From positions 744,001 through 808,000 of the forward strand of contig CBDFGQ010000008.1 of the NCBI GenBank assembly GCA_965247295.1: 64,000 nucleotides of DNA, given 5' to 3'. Position 1 is the first letter of the stretch. Each line of letters starts with the position of its first letter. Position numbers and translations under genes: made by a program. The stretch is from CBDFGQ01 sp965247295 (GTDB taxonomy: Bacteria > Chloroflexota > Dehalococcoidia > Lucifugimonadales > JAGWBF01). Under the pieces are notes generated by a model. It saw only the letters and a list, made by a program, of their open reading frames with translations. It was not told where the DNA came from and did no database searches. This document shows positions 41,935 to 50,464 of this stretch, piece by piece.

Positions 41935-44406
41935 CTACCTCACCACCACGTTCACCAGCCTGCCCGGTACGTAGACGGTCCTGGCTACCTGCTGGTTGTC
42001 GATGTGGCTCCGTACCTTGGGGCTGTCCAGGGCCAGGCGCTTGGCCTCCTCCTCGGAGATGTCGGCCGAAACCTGAAGCCGGTCCCTGAGCCGGCCGTTG
42101 ACCTGCACCACCAGGGTGACCATCTCCTCGGCAGCCAGCCCTTCGTCCCAGGTGGGGAATAGCTGGCCGTGGATGCTGTAGGCGTGGCCGGTGCGTTCCC
42201 ATAGCTCCTCGGCGATGTGGGGAGCAAAGGGTGCCAGCATGAGGAGGAACTTCTCGATGCACTCTTTCCAGGTCGCGGAAGCCACGTCCCCATCGCTCCG
42301 CACCCGGCTGAGGGAGTTGGAGAGATCCATCAAGGCCGCGATGGCGGTGTTGAACTTGAACCTGTCCAGGTCGGTGTGGCACTTCTTGATGGTCTGGTGT
42401 AGGTGTCTCAGCGTAGCACGTGTGGTCTCCTCGCTGGATGCCTGGTCGTCAAACCCCTCGGGAGCGTGCCGGCACAGGTCCCAGACCCGGTTCAGCCAGC
42501 GGGCCACACCGTTGATCCCCGAGGTGCTCCAGGGGCCTCCCTGGTCCCAGGGGCCCAGAAACATCAGGAAGCAGCGAACTGAATCTGCGCCCAGGACCTC
42601 CACGTACTCGTCGGGGTTGACCACATTTCCACGGCTCTTGCTCATCTTCTCGTGGTCTTCACCAAGGATCACTCCCTGGTTGTACAGCCGGAGGAAGGGC
42701 TCATCGAACTCCAGGATGCCCATATCCCGCAGCGCCTTGGTAAAGAATCGAGCGTAAAGGAGGTGCATCACCGCGTGCTCCGCCCCTCCCGTGTACTGGT
42801 CTACCGGCATCCACTCCCCCAGATTCCGAGGATCGAAGGGCCCTCTATCATACTCGGGGCTGGTGAACCGCTCCATGTACCAGGAGGAGTCCACGAAGGT
42901 GTCCATGGTGTCGGTCTCCCTCCGGGCGCTACCTCCACATCGAGGGCACACGGCGTTTACGAATCCCCCGTGCCGGGCCAAGGGAGACTCGCCGGTGGGC
43001 TTGAAGTCCGCGTCGGGAGGCAGAAGCACGGGCAGGTGCTCTTCCGGCACCGGGACGGCGCCACAGCCATCGCAGTATAGGATCGGAATGGGGGTGCCCC
43101 AATAGCGCTGGCGTGAGATGAGCCAGTCCCGCAGGCGGTAGGACACGGCGCGACTTCCCCAGCCCTTGGTCTCCACCGCATCGGCGATGCTTGCCATGCC
43201 TTGGGGGCTGGGCTGGCCGTCGAACTGTCCCGAGTTCACCATAACGCCCTCATCCACGTAGGCCTCCCCAAGCTCACCACTGTCCCAGTCCGGCGGTGCG
43301 ATCACCACACGTATGGGCAGTCCGTACTTCTTGGCGAACTCGAAGTCCCGCTGGTCGTGGGCGGGGACCCCCATAACCGCGCCCGTGCCATAGCTCATGA
43401 GGGCATAGTCGGAGATGAAGATGGGCACCCTCTCGCCGTTGAGGCGATTTACGACGTGGGCGCCAAGGCAAACCCCCGTTTTCTCTTTTTCGATAGCCAG
43501 CCGCTCCATCTCCGTCTGTCGCCGGGCCTCCTCCACATAGGCCTCGACCTCGGCGCGGCGCTCCTCGGTGGTGAGCTTGGCCACCAGGGGATGCTCCGGT
43601 GCCAGTACCATGAAGGTGACGCCGAATATGGTATCTATGCGGGTGGTAAAGGTCCGAATCTCCACCTCGTCCAAAGCATGGTGGGAGAGGTCGAAGCTGA
43701 TCTCCACCCCCTCGCTGCGGCCGACCCAGTTGCGCTGCATAGCGAGGATCTTCTCCGGCCAGTCCACCAGTCCGCTGAAGTCCAGAAGCTGCTCGGCGTA
43801 GTCGGTTATGCGGAAAAACCACTGCTCCAGGTCGCGGCGGGTAACCACCGTATCGCAGCGCTCACAGCGGCCATTCACCACTTGCTCGTTGGCCAGGACC
43901 GTCTGGCAAGAGGGACACCAGACCACCGGGGCCTTGGCCCGGTACGCCAGACCTCGCTCGTAGAGCTTGAGGAAGAACCACTGGGTCCACCGATAGAACT
44001 CGGGCTGGCTGCATACTAACTCCCGGTCCCAATCGTATATCGCCCCCATGCTGCGGAGCTGGCCCCGCATGTGCTCTATGTTATCCATGGTCCAGCTCAA
44101 CGGGTGGATGCCCCGCTGGATCCCCGCGTTCTCGGCCGGGAGCCCGAATGAGTCGAAACCCATGGGATGGAGGACGTTATAGCCCTGCATCCGGCGAAAG
44201 CGGGCGTGGCAGTCGGCGGGGGCCATCGCGTACCAGTGGCCGATGTGGAGGTCGCCCGACGGATAGGGGTACATGGTAAGCTCGTACCACTTTGGTCTGG
44301 GGTCATCGTCACGGACCCGGTAAAGGCCATCCCTTCTCCAGCGCTCCTGCCATTTCCGGTCGATCTCCCGAGCATCGAAGCGCAGCTCAACCTGCCGCTT
44401 GGTCAT
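41935..44406 (-). CDS. leuS: Leucine-tRNA ligase (LeuS)
   Basis: An 823-residue class Ia synthetase charging tRNA-Leu. HIGH is HIGH at 54-57 (GDLHIGHWYAM) and KMSKS is at about 587-591 (HEKMSKSRGNVV). The editing domain (TTRIDTIFGVTFMVLAPEHPL and GTGAVMGVPAHDQRD) is present, so mischarged isoleucine or norvaline can be hydrolysed. A zinc site is visible (CDGCG). It is 46 bases downstream of prkA. Confidence 0.96.
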   Translation of the reverse strand: MTKRQVELRFDAREIDRKWQERWRRDGLYRVRDDDPRPKWYELTMYPYPSGDLHIGHWYAMAPADCHARFRRMQGYNVLHPMGFDSFGLPAENAGIQRGIHPLSWTMDNIEHMRGQLRSMGAIYDWDRELVCSQPEFYRWTQWFFLKLYERGLAYRAKAPVVWCPSCQTVLANEQVVNGRCERCDTVVTRRDLEQWFFRITDYAEQLLDFSGLVDWPEKILAMQRNWVGRSEGVEISFDLSHHALDEVEIRTFTTRIDTIFGVTFMVLAPEHPLVAKLTTEERRAEVEAYVEEARRQTEMERLAIEKEKTGVCLGAHVVNRLNGERVPIFISDYALMSYGTGAVMGVPAHDQRDFEFAKKYGLPIRVVIAPPDWDSGELGEAYVDEGVMVNSGQFDGQPSPQGMASIADAVETKGWGSRAVSYRLRDWLISRQRYWGTPIPILYCDGCGAVPVPEEHLPVLLPPDADFKPTGESPLARHGGFVNAVCPRCGGSARRETDTMDTFVDSSWYMERFTSPEYDRGPFDPRNLGEWMPVDQYTGGAEHAVMHLLYARFFTKALRDMGILEFDEPFLRLYNQGVILGEDHEKMSKSRGNVVNPDEYVEVLGADSVRCFLMFLGPWDQGGPWSTSGINGVARWLNRVWDLCRHAPEGFDDQASSEETTRATLRHLHQTIKKCHTDLDRFKFNTAIAALMDLSNSLSRVRSDGDVASATWKECIEKFLLMLAPFAPHIAEELWERTGHAYSIHGQLFPTWDEGLAAEEMVTLVVQVNGRLRDRLQVSADISEEEAKRLALDSPKVRSHIDNQQVARTVYVPGRLVNVVVR

Positions 44407-44452
44407 GTGTATGCTACCTCACCGTCAACCTTAACATCGCTATATTAGACTT

Positions 44453-46447
44453 CTATTCCCAGGATACCTTATCCCCCTTGACCGAGATCACCTCTTTGCC
44501 CTGGAGAGTCCGCCCGGCAAAATGCATCACGTCGTTTGCACACTCCCTGCAATAGCCATAATCCGAGGTGAGCCGCTGGAAGATTCGGTCTCGGGCCTGC
44601 TGGCGCCGGAGGTTTTTGCGGCCGGGATTCAATGTCAGCTTTACCTCATCCCGGCGAAGGAACAGAAGGTTCTCTATGGCCAGCTTCATCATGGGTACGG
44701 AGTCGTAACCAGGCTCGGGCAGTTCCGAACGCTCTCGAAAGTACCGACTAGCTTGAAGCACCTGCCGGCGGAACGTAGGTCGGTCCACGTCCCTCAGATT
44801 CACAGCACCCTCCACCCTGCGCATCAATGCCTCGTCGGGCCGGGCGGTCGGGGCATTCTCTCCCTGCTGAGCGCTGAAATAGCCTTCCACGTCGAGCATA
44901 TAGGACTGATACAGCTGGGACGCCCTCTCATGGTACTCCTCAACGGCCGCCCTCTGCACCTCACGTATGGCCAGCTCCTTGTACTCTTTCAGCACCTCGG
45001 GTACCAGCGCCAGTATCCTGCCACGTTCCTCGGTACCGATTCCGGCCCTTTCCACCAGCCCCTCCACCAGATTCTTGAGGGCTTGCCGGGGGGTAAGACA
45101 GGTCCCTTCTCGCGCCACCGCGTCGGCCAGCCGGTTTACGACGTAGCGTGGGGAGAGGCCAAACATGCCTTCTCTAGGGCTACCTTCCCGCAGGCGCTCC
45201 ACGTCGCCAGCGTTGTATGGCGGCACCACCTGACCATCGTAGAGCTTTATCTTGTCTCGCAGTGACACTTTTGGGAGCCCGCTGCCCCTTGCGGATGGTT
45301 CAAGTCTGGACAGGACCGACAGCATGGCAGCTACTGGCAGCGTAAGGGGGGCGATTCCCGAGTGCTGCGCCGTTGTATCGGCGCCCGTAGGGCGTCCTTC
45401 GGACAGCAGCTTGGTGTATATTTTCACCTCGTCCCTTACCCGGAGGTTGTAAGGTATCATTACGAGGATGATCCGGTCACGGAGGGCCGCCGTCTCGGGG
45501 TTGCTCAGGAAGGCATTGTACTCCTCTTCGTTGGTGTGGGCGATTACGGCCTCATCCGCATGGACCGAGCCGAAGCTTCCCAGCTTGATGACTTGCTCCT
45601 GGGTTACCCCCAGCATGACCGCAAGAAACCGCTCGTCGGACTTGAATATCTCGATGAACTCCATTATGCCCCGGTTGGCCGCCTCGAGCTCGCCATCCAG
45701 GCGCAGGGCTTTACCTGCCCACTCCAGCCGGTCATCGGAGGCTTGGGACATGTCCACGCTGCCCACCAACCTGGAAATGTCCTGGGACTGGGGCGAGGTG
45801 GCAACGAAGGAGCCCATGCCCACTCCTGCGGAGTGGCTAAAGCTGACCCGCTTCACCTTCACCCTGCCGATGTCCCCGCCATATTCGTGGCGGAGATTGT
45901 AGCTGCACCGGGGGCACAGGCCACCCTCAAGGAGCAGCCCGTGCTCCCGAGCCATCTCCTGGCGCCGATCCTCGGGTATCAGGTGCAGCGGGTCCTCCTG
46001 CATCGGGCAGCCCTTGATGGCGTACACTTCGCCCTGATCGCTACGGGTGTAGCGCTCCAGACCCGCCTTCAGCAGGTTCACACTCGAGGACTTCCCGCTG
46101 GCAGGGGGCCCCATAAGAAGGAGTATGCGCTTTCGGACCTCCAGACCTCTGGCTGCGGCGTGGAAAAACTGCACCAGCCGGTCGAGCGCCCTGTCTAGCC
46201 CGAATATCTCGTCGGAAAAGACACTATACTGCGGCACTCCTTCCGGCCCGGGAGTGCTGCCCGCCCACTGGATCATGTCGTAGATGCGCGCATGGGAGTG
46301 GCGCGCCAGCCTTGGATTGTCGAAGACCATGTTCAAGTATTCCTCAAAAGTCCCCTCCCACTCCAGGGACTCCCATTCCCTGCGTGCCTCGTTCAGAAGC
46401 CTCCGTATCTCCACCACTACCCAGCTCCTTTTGACGGTCGGCGGCAA
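44453..46447 (-). CDS. prkA: PrkA-family serine protein kinase/AAA protein
   Basis: A 664-residue PrkA: an N-terminal AAA domain with Walker A GPPASGKS at 113-120, a middle region that carries IHTNEEEY-like VIAHTNEEEYNAFLSNPETAALRDRI, and a C-terminal kinase-like domain with RKNLRRQQARDRIFQRL near the end. PrkA proteins act in stress and stationary-phase responses; some are reported as AAA proteases or ATPases. The usual partners YeaH (DUF444) and SpoVR are not adjacent. It is divergent from the CoxG-like gene. Confidence 0.9.
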   Translation of the reverse strand: MPPTVKRSWVVVEIRRLLNEARREWESLEWEGTFEEYLNMVFDNPRLARHSHARIYDMIQWAGSTPGPEGVPQYSVFSDEIFGLDRALDRLVQFFHAAARGLEVRKRILLLMGPPASGKSSSVNLLKAGLERYTRSDQGEVYAIKGCPMQEDPLHLIPEDRRQEMAREHGLLLEGGLCPRCSYNLRHEYGGDIGRVKVKRVSFSHSAGVGMGSFVATSPQSQDISRLVGSVDMSQASDDRLEWAGKALRLDGELEAANRGIMEFIEIFKSDERFLAVMLGVTQEQVIKLGSFGSVHADEAVIAHTNEEEYNAFLSNPETAALRDRIILVMIPYNLRVRDEVKIYTKLLSEGRPTGADTTAQHSGIAPLTLPVAAMLSVLSRLEPSARGSGLPKVSLRDKIKLYDGQVVPPYNAGDVERLREGSPREGMFGLSPRYVVNRLADAVAREGTCLTPRQALKNLVEGLVERAGIGTEERGRILALVPEVLKEYKELAIREVQRAAVEEYHERASQLYQSYMLDVEGYFSAQQGENAPTARPDEALMRRVEGAVNLRDVDRPTFRRQVLQASRYFRERSELPEPGYDSVPMMKLAIENLLFLRRDEVKLTLNPGRKNLRRQQARDRIFQRLTSDYGYCRECANDVMHFAGRTLQGKEVISVKGDKVSWE

Positions 46448-46599
46448 CCGCCATACTACACATGGGGCTGGAATCCCGAAGCCCCCTTTTTTCAGCCTCC
46501 CTATATGTTAGGGCACCAGAGGTGATGGAGCAACCGGGCAAGTGGGCAAGGTTGTTGCTATACTGGTCACGGATATCTTACCGCCCCAGGGAGGGCAGC

Positions 46600-47064
46600 A
46601 TGGATGTGAGAGGCGAATACCCGTTTGACGCACCGCTGGAGCGGGTCTGGGAGGTGCTCCTGGACCCCGATGCGTTAGCCCGGTGCATGCCCGGCTGCGA
46701 GCAGCTGTCCCCCCTGGGGGAGGGCCACTATGAGGCAACCATAAGCCTGGGACTGGGGTCCATCAAGGGCACCTATCGCGCCAAAATAACCGTCGCGGAC
46801 CAGGTCCTGCTGCGGTCTTACAAACTTATCGTGGACGGCAACGGCGCTGCAGGCTTCGTTCGTGGGGAAGCCCTCGTGTCCCTGGCGGGACAGAACGGTA
46901 AGACGGTGGTGACGGTGGAAGGCCAGGCCCAGGTTGGAGGCACCATTGCCAGGGTGGGACAGCGTCTGATCGGCTCTGTAAACAAGATGATGATGGACCG
47001 ATTTTTCAACTGCCTGCGGGAGTCGGCCAGCCTTCCTGGCTCAGAGCCACAGTCGAACGGATAG
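46600..47064 (+). CDS. CoxG-like SRPBCC-domain protein
   Basis: A 154-residue START-like/SRPBCC protein of the CoxG type. EYPFDAPLERVWEVLLDPDALARCMPGCEQL and the ...GTIARVGQRLIGSVNKMM tail are diagnostic. In CO dehydrogenase operons CoxG anchors the enzyme to the membrane, but no cox genes are present here, so the name indicates fold only. ATG 46600 has AGGGAGGG upstream and replaces a 46-codon longer frame. Confidence 0.8.
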   Translation: MDVRGEYPFDAPLERVWEVLLDPDALARCMPGCEQLSPLGEGHYEATISLGLGSIKGTYRAKITVADQVLLRSYKLIVDGNGAAGFVRGEALVSLAGQNGKTVVTVEGQAQVGGTIARVGQRLIGSVNKMMMDRFFNCLRESASLPGSEPQSNG

Positions 47065-47073
47065 GTACAGAGG

Positions 47074-47664
47074 TCACGCCAGGTGCAGGGTCCTGGCGCC
47101 GCGGAGCACCATGGTCGGTACAGGTTCTATACGCCTGAGGGCGAGGCCCAGCAGGTAGCTCATAATCATGGCGATGGCGGCGCCCGCCATCACGTCCGAT
47201 AGATAAAACACTCCGGCAACTATTCTGGACAGGCACCACAGCCCGGCCAGCAAATACAGGAGGGATGCTAGCTTGCGGCTTGCCTGCCACATGCCGGAGG
47301 CCATAGCGAAGCCCACGGCGGCCGGATGGGCAGGAAAGGATGAATCGGTGGGCCGGTAGAAGAGGACGGTCAGCTCGTGTTCTACGAAGGGCCTGTCCCG
47401 GTAGTAGTGCTCATTCAGGATGAGCACCACCAGACTGGCGAATCCCACCGACATCAGGGCCCTCAGGACACCCCTCTGTAGGGCGTCTCTGCTCTCTGGA
47501 CCCTTTCCGGCAAACCACGCGGCCATGAGACAAAGCCCTATGGCTGCTGGCATCAGGTAGTCGCTAACGATCAGCCTGTTGGCCAGGTGCAGCACGTCGG
47601 ACCGGGCTGCCCACTGGTTGAGCCAGACCACTATCTCGGCGTCTAGGTCCCAGAGCGTTTCCAC
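47074..47664 (-). CDS. PAP2-superfamily-like membrane protein lacking catalytic residues
   Basis: A membrane protein of about 196 residues with the layout of type 2 phosphatidic acid phosphatases: five or six hydrophobic segments, with HYYRDRPF, SFPAHPAAVGFA and SRIVAGVFYLSDV where the three PAP2 motifs (KxxxxxxRP, PSGH, SRxxxxxHxxxD) should be. The Lys of motif 1 is Asn, the Ser-x-His of motif 2 is lost, and the nucleophile His of motif 3 is Phe (TTT). It is therefore unlikely to be a phosphatase by the usual mechanism. GTG 47664 overlaps the end of the upstream gene; a longer frame exists. Confidence 0.65.
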   Translation of the reverse strand: METLWDLDAEIVVWLNQWAARSDVLHLANRLIVSDYLMPAAIGLCLMAAWFAGKGPESRDALQRGVLRALMSVGFASLVVLILNEHYYRDRPFVEHELTVLFYRPTDSSFPAHPAAVGFAMASGMWQASRKLASLLYLLAGLWCLSRIVAGVFYLSDVMAGAAIAMIMSYLLGLALRRIEPVPTMVLRGARTLHLA

Positions 47665-48062
47665 AGCACCTTGAGCGTCGCGGTCAGGGCATGGAGGTAC
47701 GTGGTCTCCCTCAACGCATCGAGGCCTTGACCGTACCCCCGACCCTTCCCAGCCATAGCCAAATTGCAAATGGACGAGAGCAAAAGGGTCAACAGCAGCG
47801 CAGTGCCGGACCCGACGGCGAAAAGCCCCGCCATATCGTTGCCGTCCAGGCCGCCTTGCTGATCGGACAAGTTCCGTGGCTCAGATATAAAGAACCACAG
47901 GAAGGCCCCGACGACTATCGCCAGCCCTCCCAAAAAGGATAAAAGGCGGAGGCGAATAAAGAGAAGCCCCCAGAGGGAGCTATAGGCAGCCGCCATCTGG
48001 AGGACTCCCAGGGCCGCCATGAACACGAAGACCAGATAGTCTAGCTCAAACGGCCCAGCCAA
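47643..48062 (-). CDS. Hypothetical four-segment membrane protein downstream of plsY
   Basis: A protein of about 139 residues from TTG 48062, five bases after the plsY stop. Hydrophobic segments run LVFVFMAALGVLQMAAAYSS, LLSFLGGLAIVVGAFLWFF, and AVGSGTALLLTLLLSSICNLA, with a charged tail. No family is recognised. The reading frame open farther upstream (to 48299) lies inside plsY and is not believed. It overlaps the PAP2-like gene by 22 bases, so the three form one operon. Confidence 0.6.
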   Translation of the reverse strand: MAGPFELDYLVFVFMAALGVLQMAAAYSSLWGLLFIRLRLLSFLGGLAIVVGAFLWFFISEPRNLSDQQGGLDGNDMAGLFAVGSGTALLLTLLLSSICNLAMAGKGRGYGQGLDALRETTYLHALTATLKVLWKRSGT

Positions 48063-48067
48063 CGCTT

Positions 48068-48685
48068 CTACCCCTGGGGCAGTGCCTGCCCTTCTGCCTG
48101 GCCCTCCGGCTGACGCTGTAGCTTTCTGGAGCTGAAGTAGTGGCGAACGCCTATCATGACTGGAAGGCCCACCGAGTAGACCACCACTGTGGAGGAGGAC
48201 CCAGTAATCCAGACCAGGAAAGGCATGGGTATCATTATCAGGCCGAGGGAGATGGTGGCGCTCCTGATCAACGGCAGGAGTGCCAGTGCGGCCAGGCACA
48301 AGGGAATCGCCGGGATGGGAACCAGGGCGATAAAGACGCCTACGGCACTGGCCGCGCCCCTTCCTCCTCGCATCTGGAGGAATATGGGCCAGTTATGCCC
48401 CGCCACCACTGCCACCCCGGCCACCATCTCCGCTCCGACGCTACCGGTGAGCCCCCTGGCCAGCAGTACAGCGATGACCCCCTTCCAGATATCCGCGGCG
48501 GCAACGAGTACTCCGGCCCTGGCACCTATGGAGCGATATGCGTTGCCCGCACCGGGGTTTCGGTCACCCTCGTCGCGGATGTCCTTCCCAGAGACTACGC
48601 GACCGGCGATGTAGGCAAAGGGTATGGAGCCTATAAGATAGGCCATGCACAGGGCAAGGATCCACTCGAGGCTAAGCCAGCCCAC
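48068..48685 (-). CDS. plsY: Glycerol-3-phosphate acyltransferase PlsY
   Basis: A 205-residue integral membrane enzyme that transfers acyl from acyl-phosphate to glycerol-3-phosphate, the first step of phospholipid synthesis. The three PlsY motifs are visible: GSIPFAYIAGR with GDRNPGAGNAYRSIG, the DIWKG lysine, and GHNWPIFLQMRGGRGAAS. GTG 48685 has GGGGAG upstream. Together with FabI and the FakAB pair it gives the lipid-entry steps. Confidence 0.93.
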   Translation of the reverse strand: MGWLSLEWILALCMAYLIGSIPFAYIAGRVVSGKDIRDEGDRNPGAGNAYRSIGARAGVLVAAADIWKGVIAVLLARGLTGSVGAEMVAGVAVVAGHNWPIFLQMRGGRGAASAVGVFIALVPIPAIPLCLAALALLPLIRSATISLGLIMIPMPFLVWITGSSSTVVVYSVGLPVMIGVRHYFSSRKLQRQPEGQAEGQALPQG

Positions 48686-48814
48686 TGGCTCCCACTCCCC
48701 TGTACCGTCTCAACCTCATTTTGTCAGGTCTACCTTTATTATCCCTGGACCCGAGCCTCGAACCTGAGGTTCAGTCGTGACACACTCGTTATCCACCCCG
48801 GTGCAGTCAGTAGA

Positions 48815-49753
48815 CTAGACGCTCACGAGCCTGGGCGAGGCGGCGGTACACCAGTGTATATACTTGGGGTTTTTCCCTACAACGATCTCAAAGTACAGTT
48901 TCTGCAATTTGGCGGACACGGCGCCCACGACCCCGTCGCCCACCTTTCGGTTGTCTATCTCCACCACGGGCGTGACATGAGCCGCCGTGCCGGTGAGGAA
49001 ACACTCATCGGCCACGTACAGTTCGCTCCTATCTATGGTCCGCTCCACCACCTTCAGCCCCAGCTCGTTCTGAGCTAGCTGAATCACGGTATTCCGGGTT
49101 ACGCCGGGCAAGACGTTATCCTCGATGGGAGGGGTGTGAAGCACGCCATCTTCCACCAGGAATATATTCTCCCCGGATCCCTCGCACACGTGGCCGTCCT
49201 GGTTGAGGATGATTGCCTCGTCGAAGCCGGCCAGAGTCGCCTCCGTTTTGGCCAGGATACTGTTGACGTAGATTCCCGATATCTTGAATCTGGCTGGTAT
49301 CATGGGGTCATCCACCCGCCTCCATGAGGAGGTACAGCAGCGCAGCACATCGGTCCCTAGATAGCTACCGAAGGGGACCGCCATGAGGCAGAAGTCGCTT
49401 TCCAGCTCCTGTAGCTTCAGGTTCGCCACCCTCTCGGCGCTCTTGTATGCCAGTGGACGGATGTACAGGTCCTCGGTGTGGCCGCAGCGCTCCACCAGCT
49501 CGACGGTAATATCGCACAGTTGCTCCGCGGTGTAGGGAAGGTCTATCATTAGGAGGCGGCACCCTCTAAGGAGCCTGTCGTAGTGCTCTCTCAGCCTAAA
49601 GATGTAAATTACCTGCCCTTCGGCGTTCCAGTTCCCCCGAATGCCCTCAAACACACCAGTTCCGTAGTGAAAGGCATGGGTCATGATGCCGACCTTGGCC
49701 TCGCCGAGGGGTATATATTCGCCTCTCATGAACGCATAGGGAGTAGGCGACAC
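48815..49753 (-). CDS. ilvE: Branched-chain amino-acid aminotransferase
   Basis: A 312-residue fold-type IV PLP aminotransferase for Leu, Ile and Val. HYGTGVFEGIRG, the PLP Lys at K157 (ARFKISGIYVNS), and GHVCEGSGENIFLV then PGVTRNTVIQL are in the standard order. GTG 49753 has GGAGG seven bases upstream, a strong start. It is divergent from the ComEA-like gene. Confidence 0.93.
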   Translation of the reverse strand: MSPTPYAFMRGEYIPLGEAKVGIMTHAFHYGTGVFEGIRGNWNAEGQVIYIFRLREHYDRLLRGCRLLMIDLPYTAEQLCDITVELVERCGHTEDLYIRPLAYKSAERVANLKLQELESDFCLMAVPFGSYLGTDVLRCCTSSWRRVDDPMIPARFKISGIYVNSILAKTEATLAGFDEAIILNQDGHVCEGSGENIFLVEDGVLHTPPIEDNVLPGVTRNTVIQLAQNELGLKVVERTIDRSELYVADECFLTGTAAHVTPVVEIDNRKVGDGVVGAVSAKLQKLYFEIVVGKNPKYIHWCTAASPRLVSV

Positions 49754-49767
49754 CGCTTACCTCCTCT

Positions 49768-49795
49768 TTCACCGTCGCGCTTGGGTAATTATAAT
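49768..49795 (+). promoter_or_regulatory. Putative promoter for comEA-like gene
   Basis: TTCACC (49768-49773), 16 bases, TATAAT (49790-49795). The -10 overlaps that of the opposite promoter of ilvE. Confidence 0.4.
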
Positions 49796-49816
49796 CAGCC
49801 GTAGTGTATAAGGCAA
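49788..49816 (-). promoter_or_regulatory. Putative promoter for ilvE
   Basis: On the minus strand TTGCCT (49816-49811), 17 bases, TATAAT (49793-49788). The two divergent promoters share the same -10 bases, so they cannot fire together. Confidence 0.4.
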
Positions 49817-49831
49817 CATTGAAGGACGGCC

Positions 49832-50416
49832 ATGGTTTCCCTAAAGACCGTATTACTATCCGTGCTGGTCATCCTCCTCATCGCAGCCGTGTCAGGGGGC
49901 ATAGCCCTTCTTGTGGTCCAACACCGGTCGGGCAGCAGCGGCGTCCAGATCCAGCTACCCACCATCACACCAACGCCGGAGCTGAAGGTATACGTGAGCG
50001 GCGCCGTAGCCCGACCAGGGGTTTACAGCATGGCGAACGGTGACCGCCTGGCAGACCTCATCGCCGCCGCGGGCGGTGCGGATGGGGGTGCGAGGCTCAC
50101 CTGTGTAAACCTCGCGGCTCGAATAAGTGACGAAGACCATTTTCACGTACCGGGCCGTGAGGAACCCTGCCAGGCGGCCCCGTCTGTAGCTGGCACCGCC
50201 CAGGAGGATTCTAGAACCGACCTGAATACGGCCACGGCGGCGCAGTTGGAAAGCCTGCGTGGGATTGGCCCCGTAAAAGCCGCGGCCATCGTCGGTTACC
50301 GGCAAAGCAACGGCCCCTTCGAGTCCACCGAGCAGATCATGGACGTGAACGGGATCGGTGCCAAGACCTACGAGGGCATCCGTGATCTGGCATCCGTAGT
50401 AGGGCGGACTCCATAG
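49832..50416 (+). CDS. comEA: ComEA-like DNA-binding protein (SLBB plus helix-hairpin-helix)
   Basis: A 194-residue protein: an N-terminal membrane anchor (about residues 6-29), a proline/threonine spacer, an SLBB domain (KVYVSGAVARPGVYSM ... LADLIAAAGGA) and a C-terminal double helix-hairpin-helix (LNTATAAQLESLRGIGPVKAAAIVGYR, then IMDVNGIGAKTYEGIRDL). This is the ComEA receptor layout for binding DNA at the cell surface in natural transformation. comEC is not adjacent within the window. ATG 49832 has AAGGA upstream. Confidence 0.88.
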   Translation: MVSLKTVLLSVLVILLIAAVSGGIALLVVQHRSGSSGVQIQLPTITPTPELKVYVSGAVARPGVYSMANGDRLADLIAAAGGADGGARLTCVNLAARISDEDHFHVPGREEPCQAAPSVAGTAQEDSRTDLNTATAAQLESLRGIGPVKAAAIVGYRQSNGPFESTEQIMDVNGIGAKTYEGIRDLASVVGRTP

Positions 50417-50464
50417 CCCAACGAAAGGGCAGTGTGAAACCAAGTACTAGTGAGGAGGATTAGC

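Noticed and set aside
46600..47064. CO dehydrogenase (cox) cluster suggested by the CoxG-like protein
   Set aside because: No coxL/M/S or CoxD/E homologues in the neighbourhood; CoxG-like proteins occur widely without CODH.
47643..48299. Long version (218 aa) of the membrane ORF downstream of plsY
   Set aside because: The first 79 codons lie within plsY in another frame and lack hydrophobic or conserved character; a TTG just after plsY is a better start.
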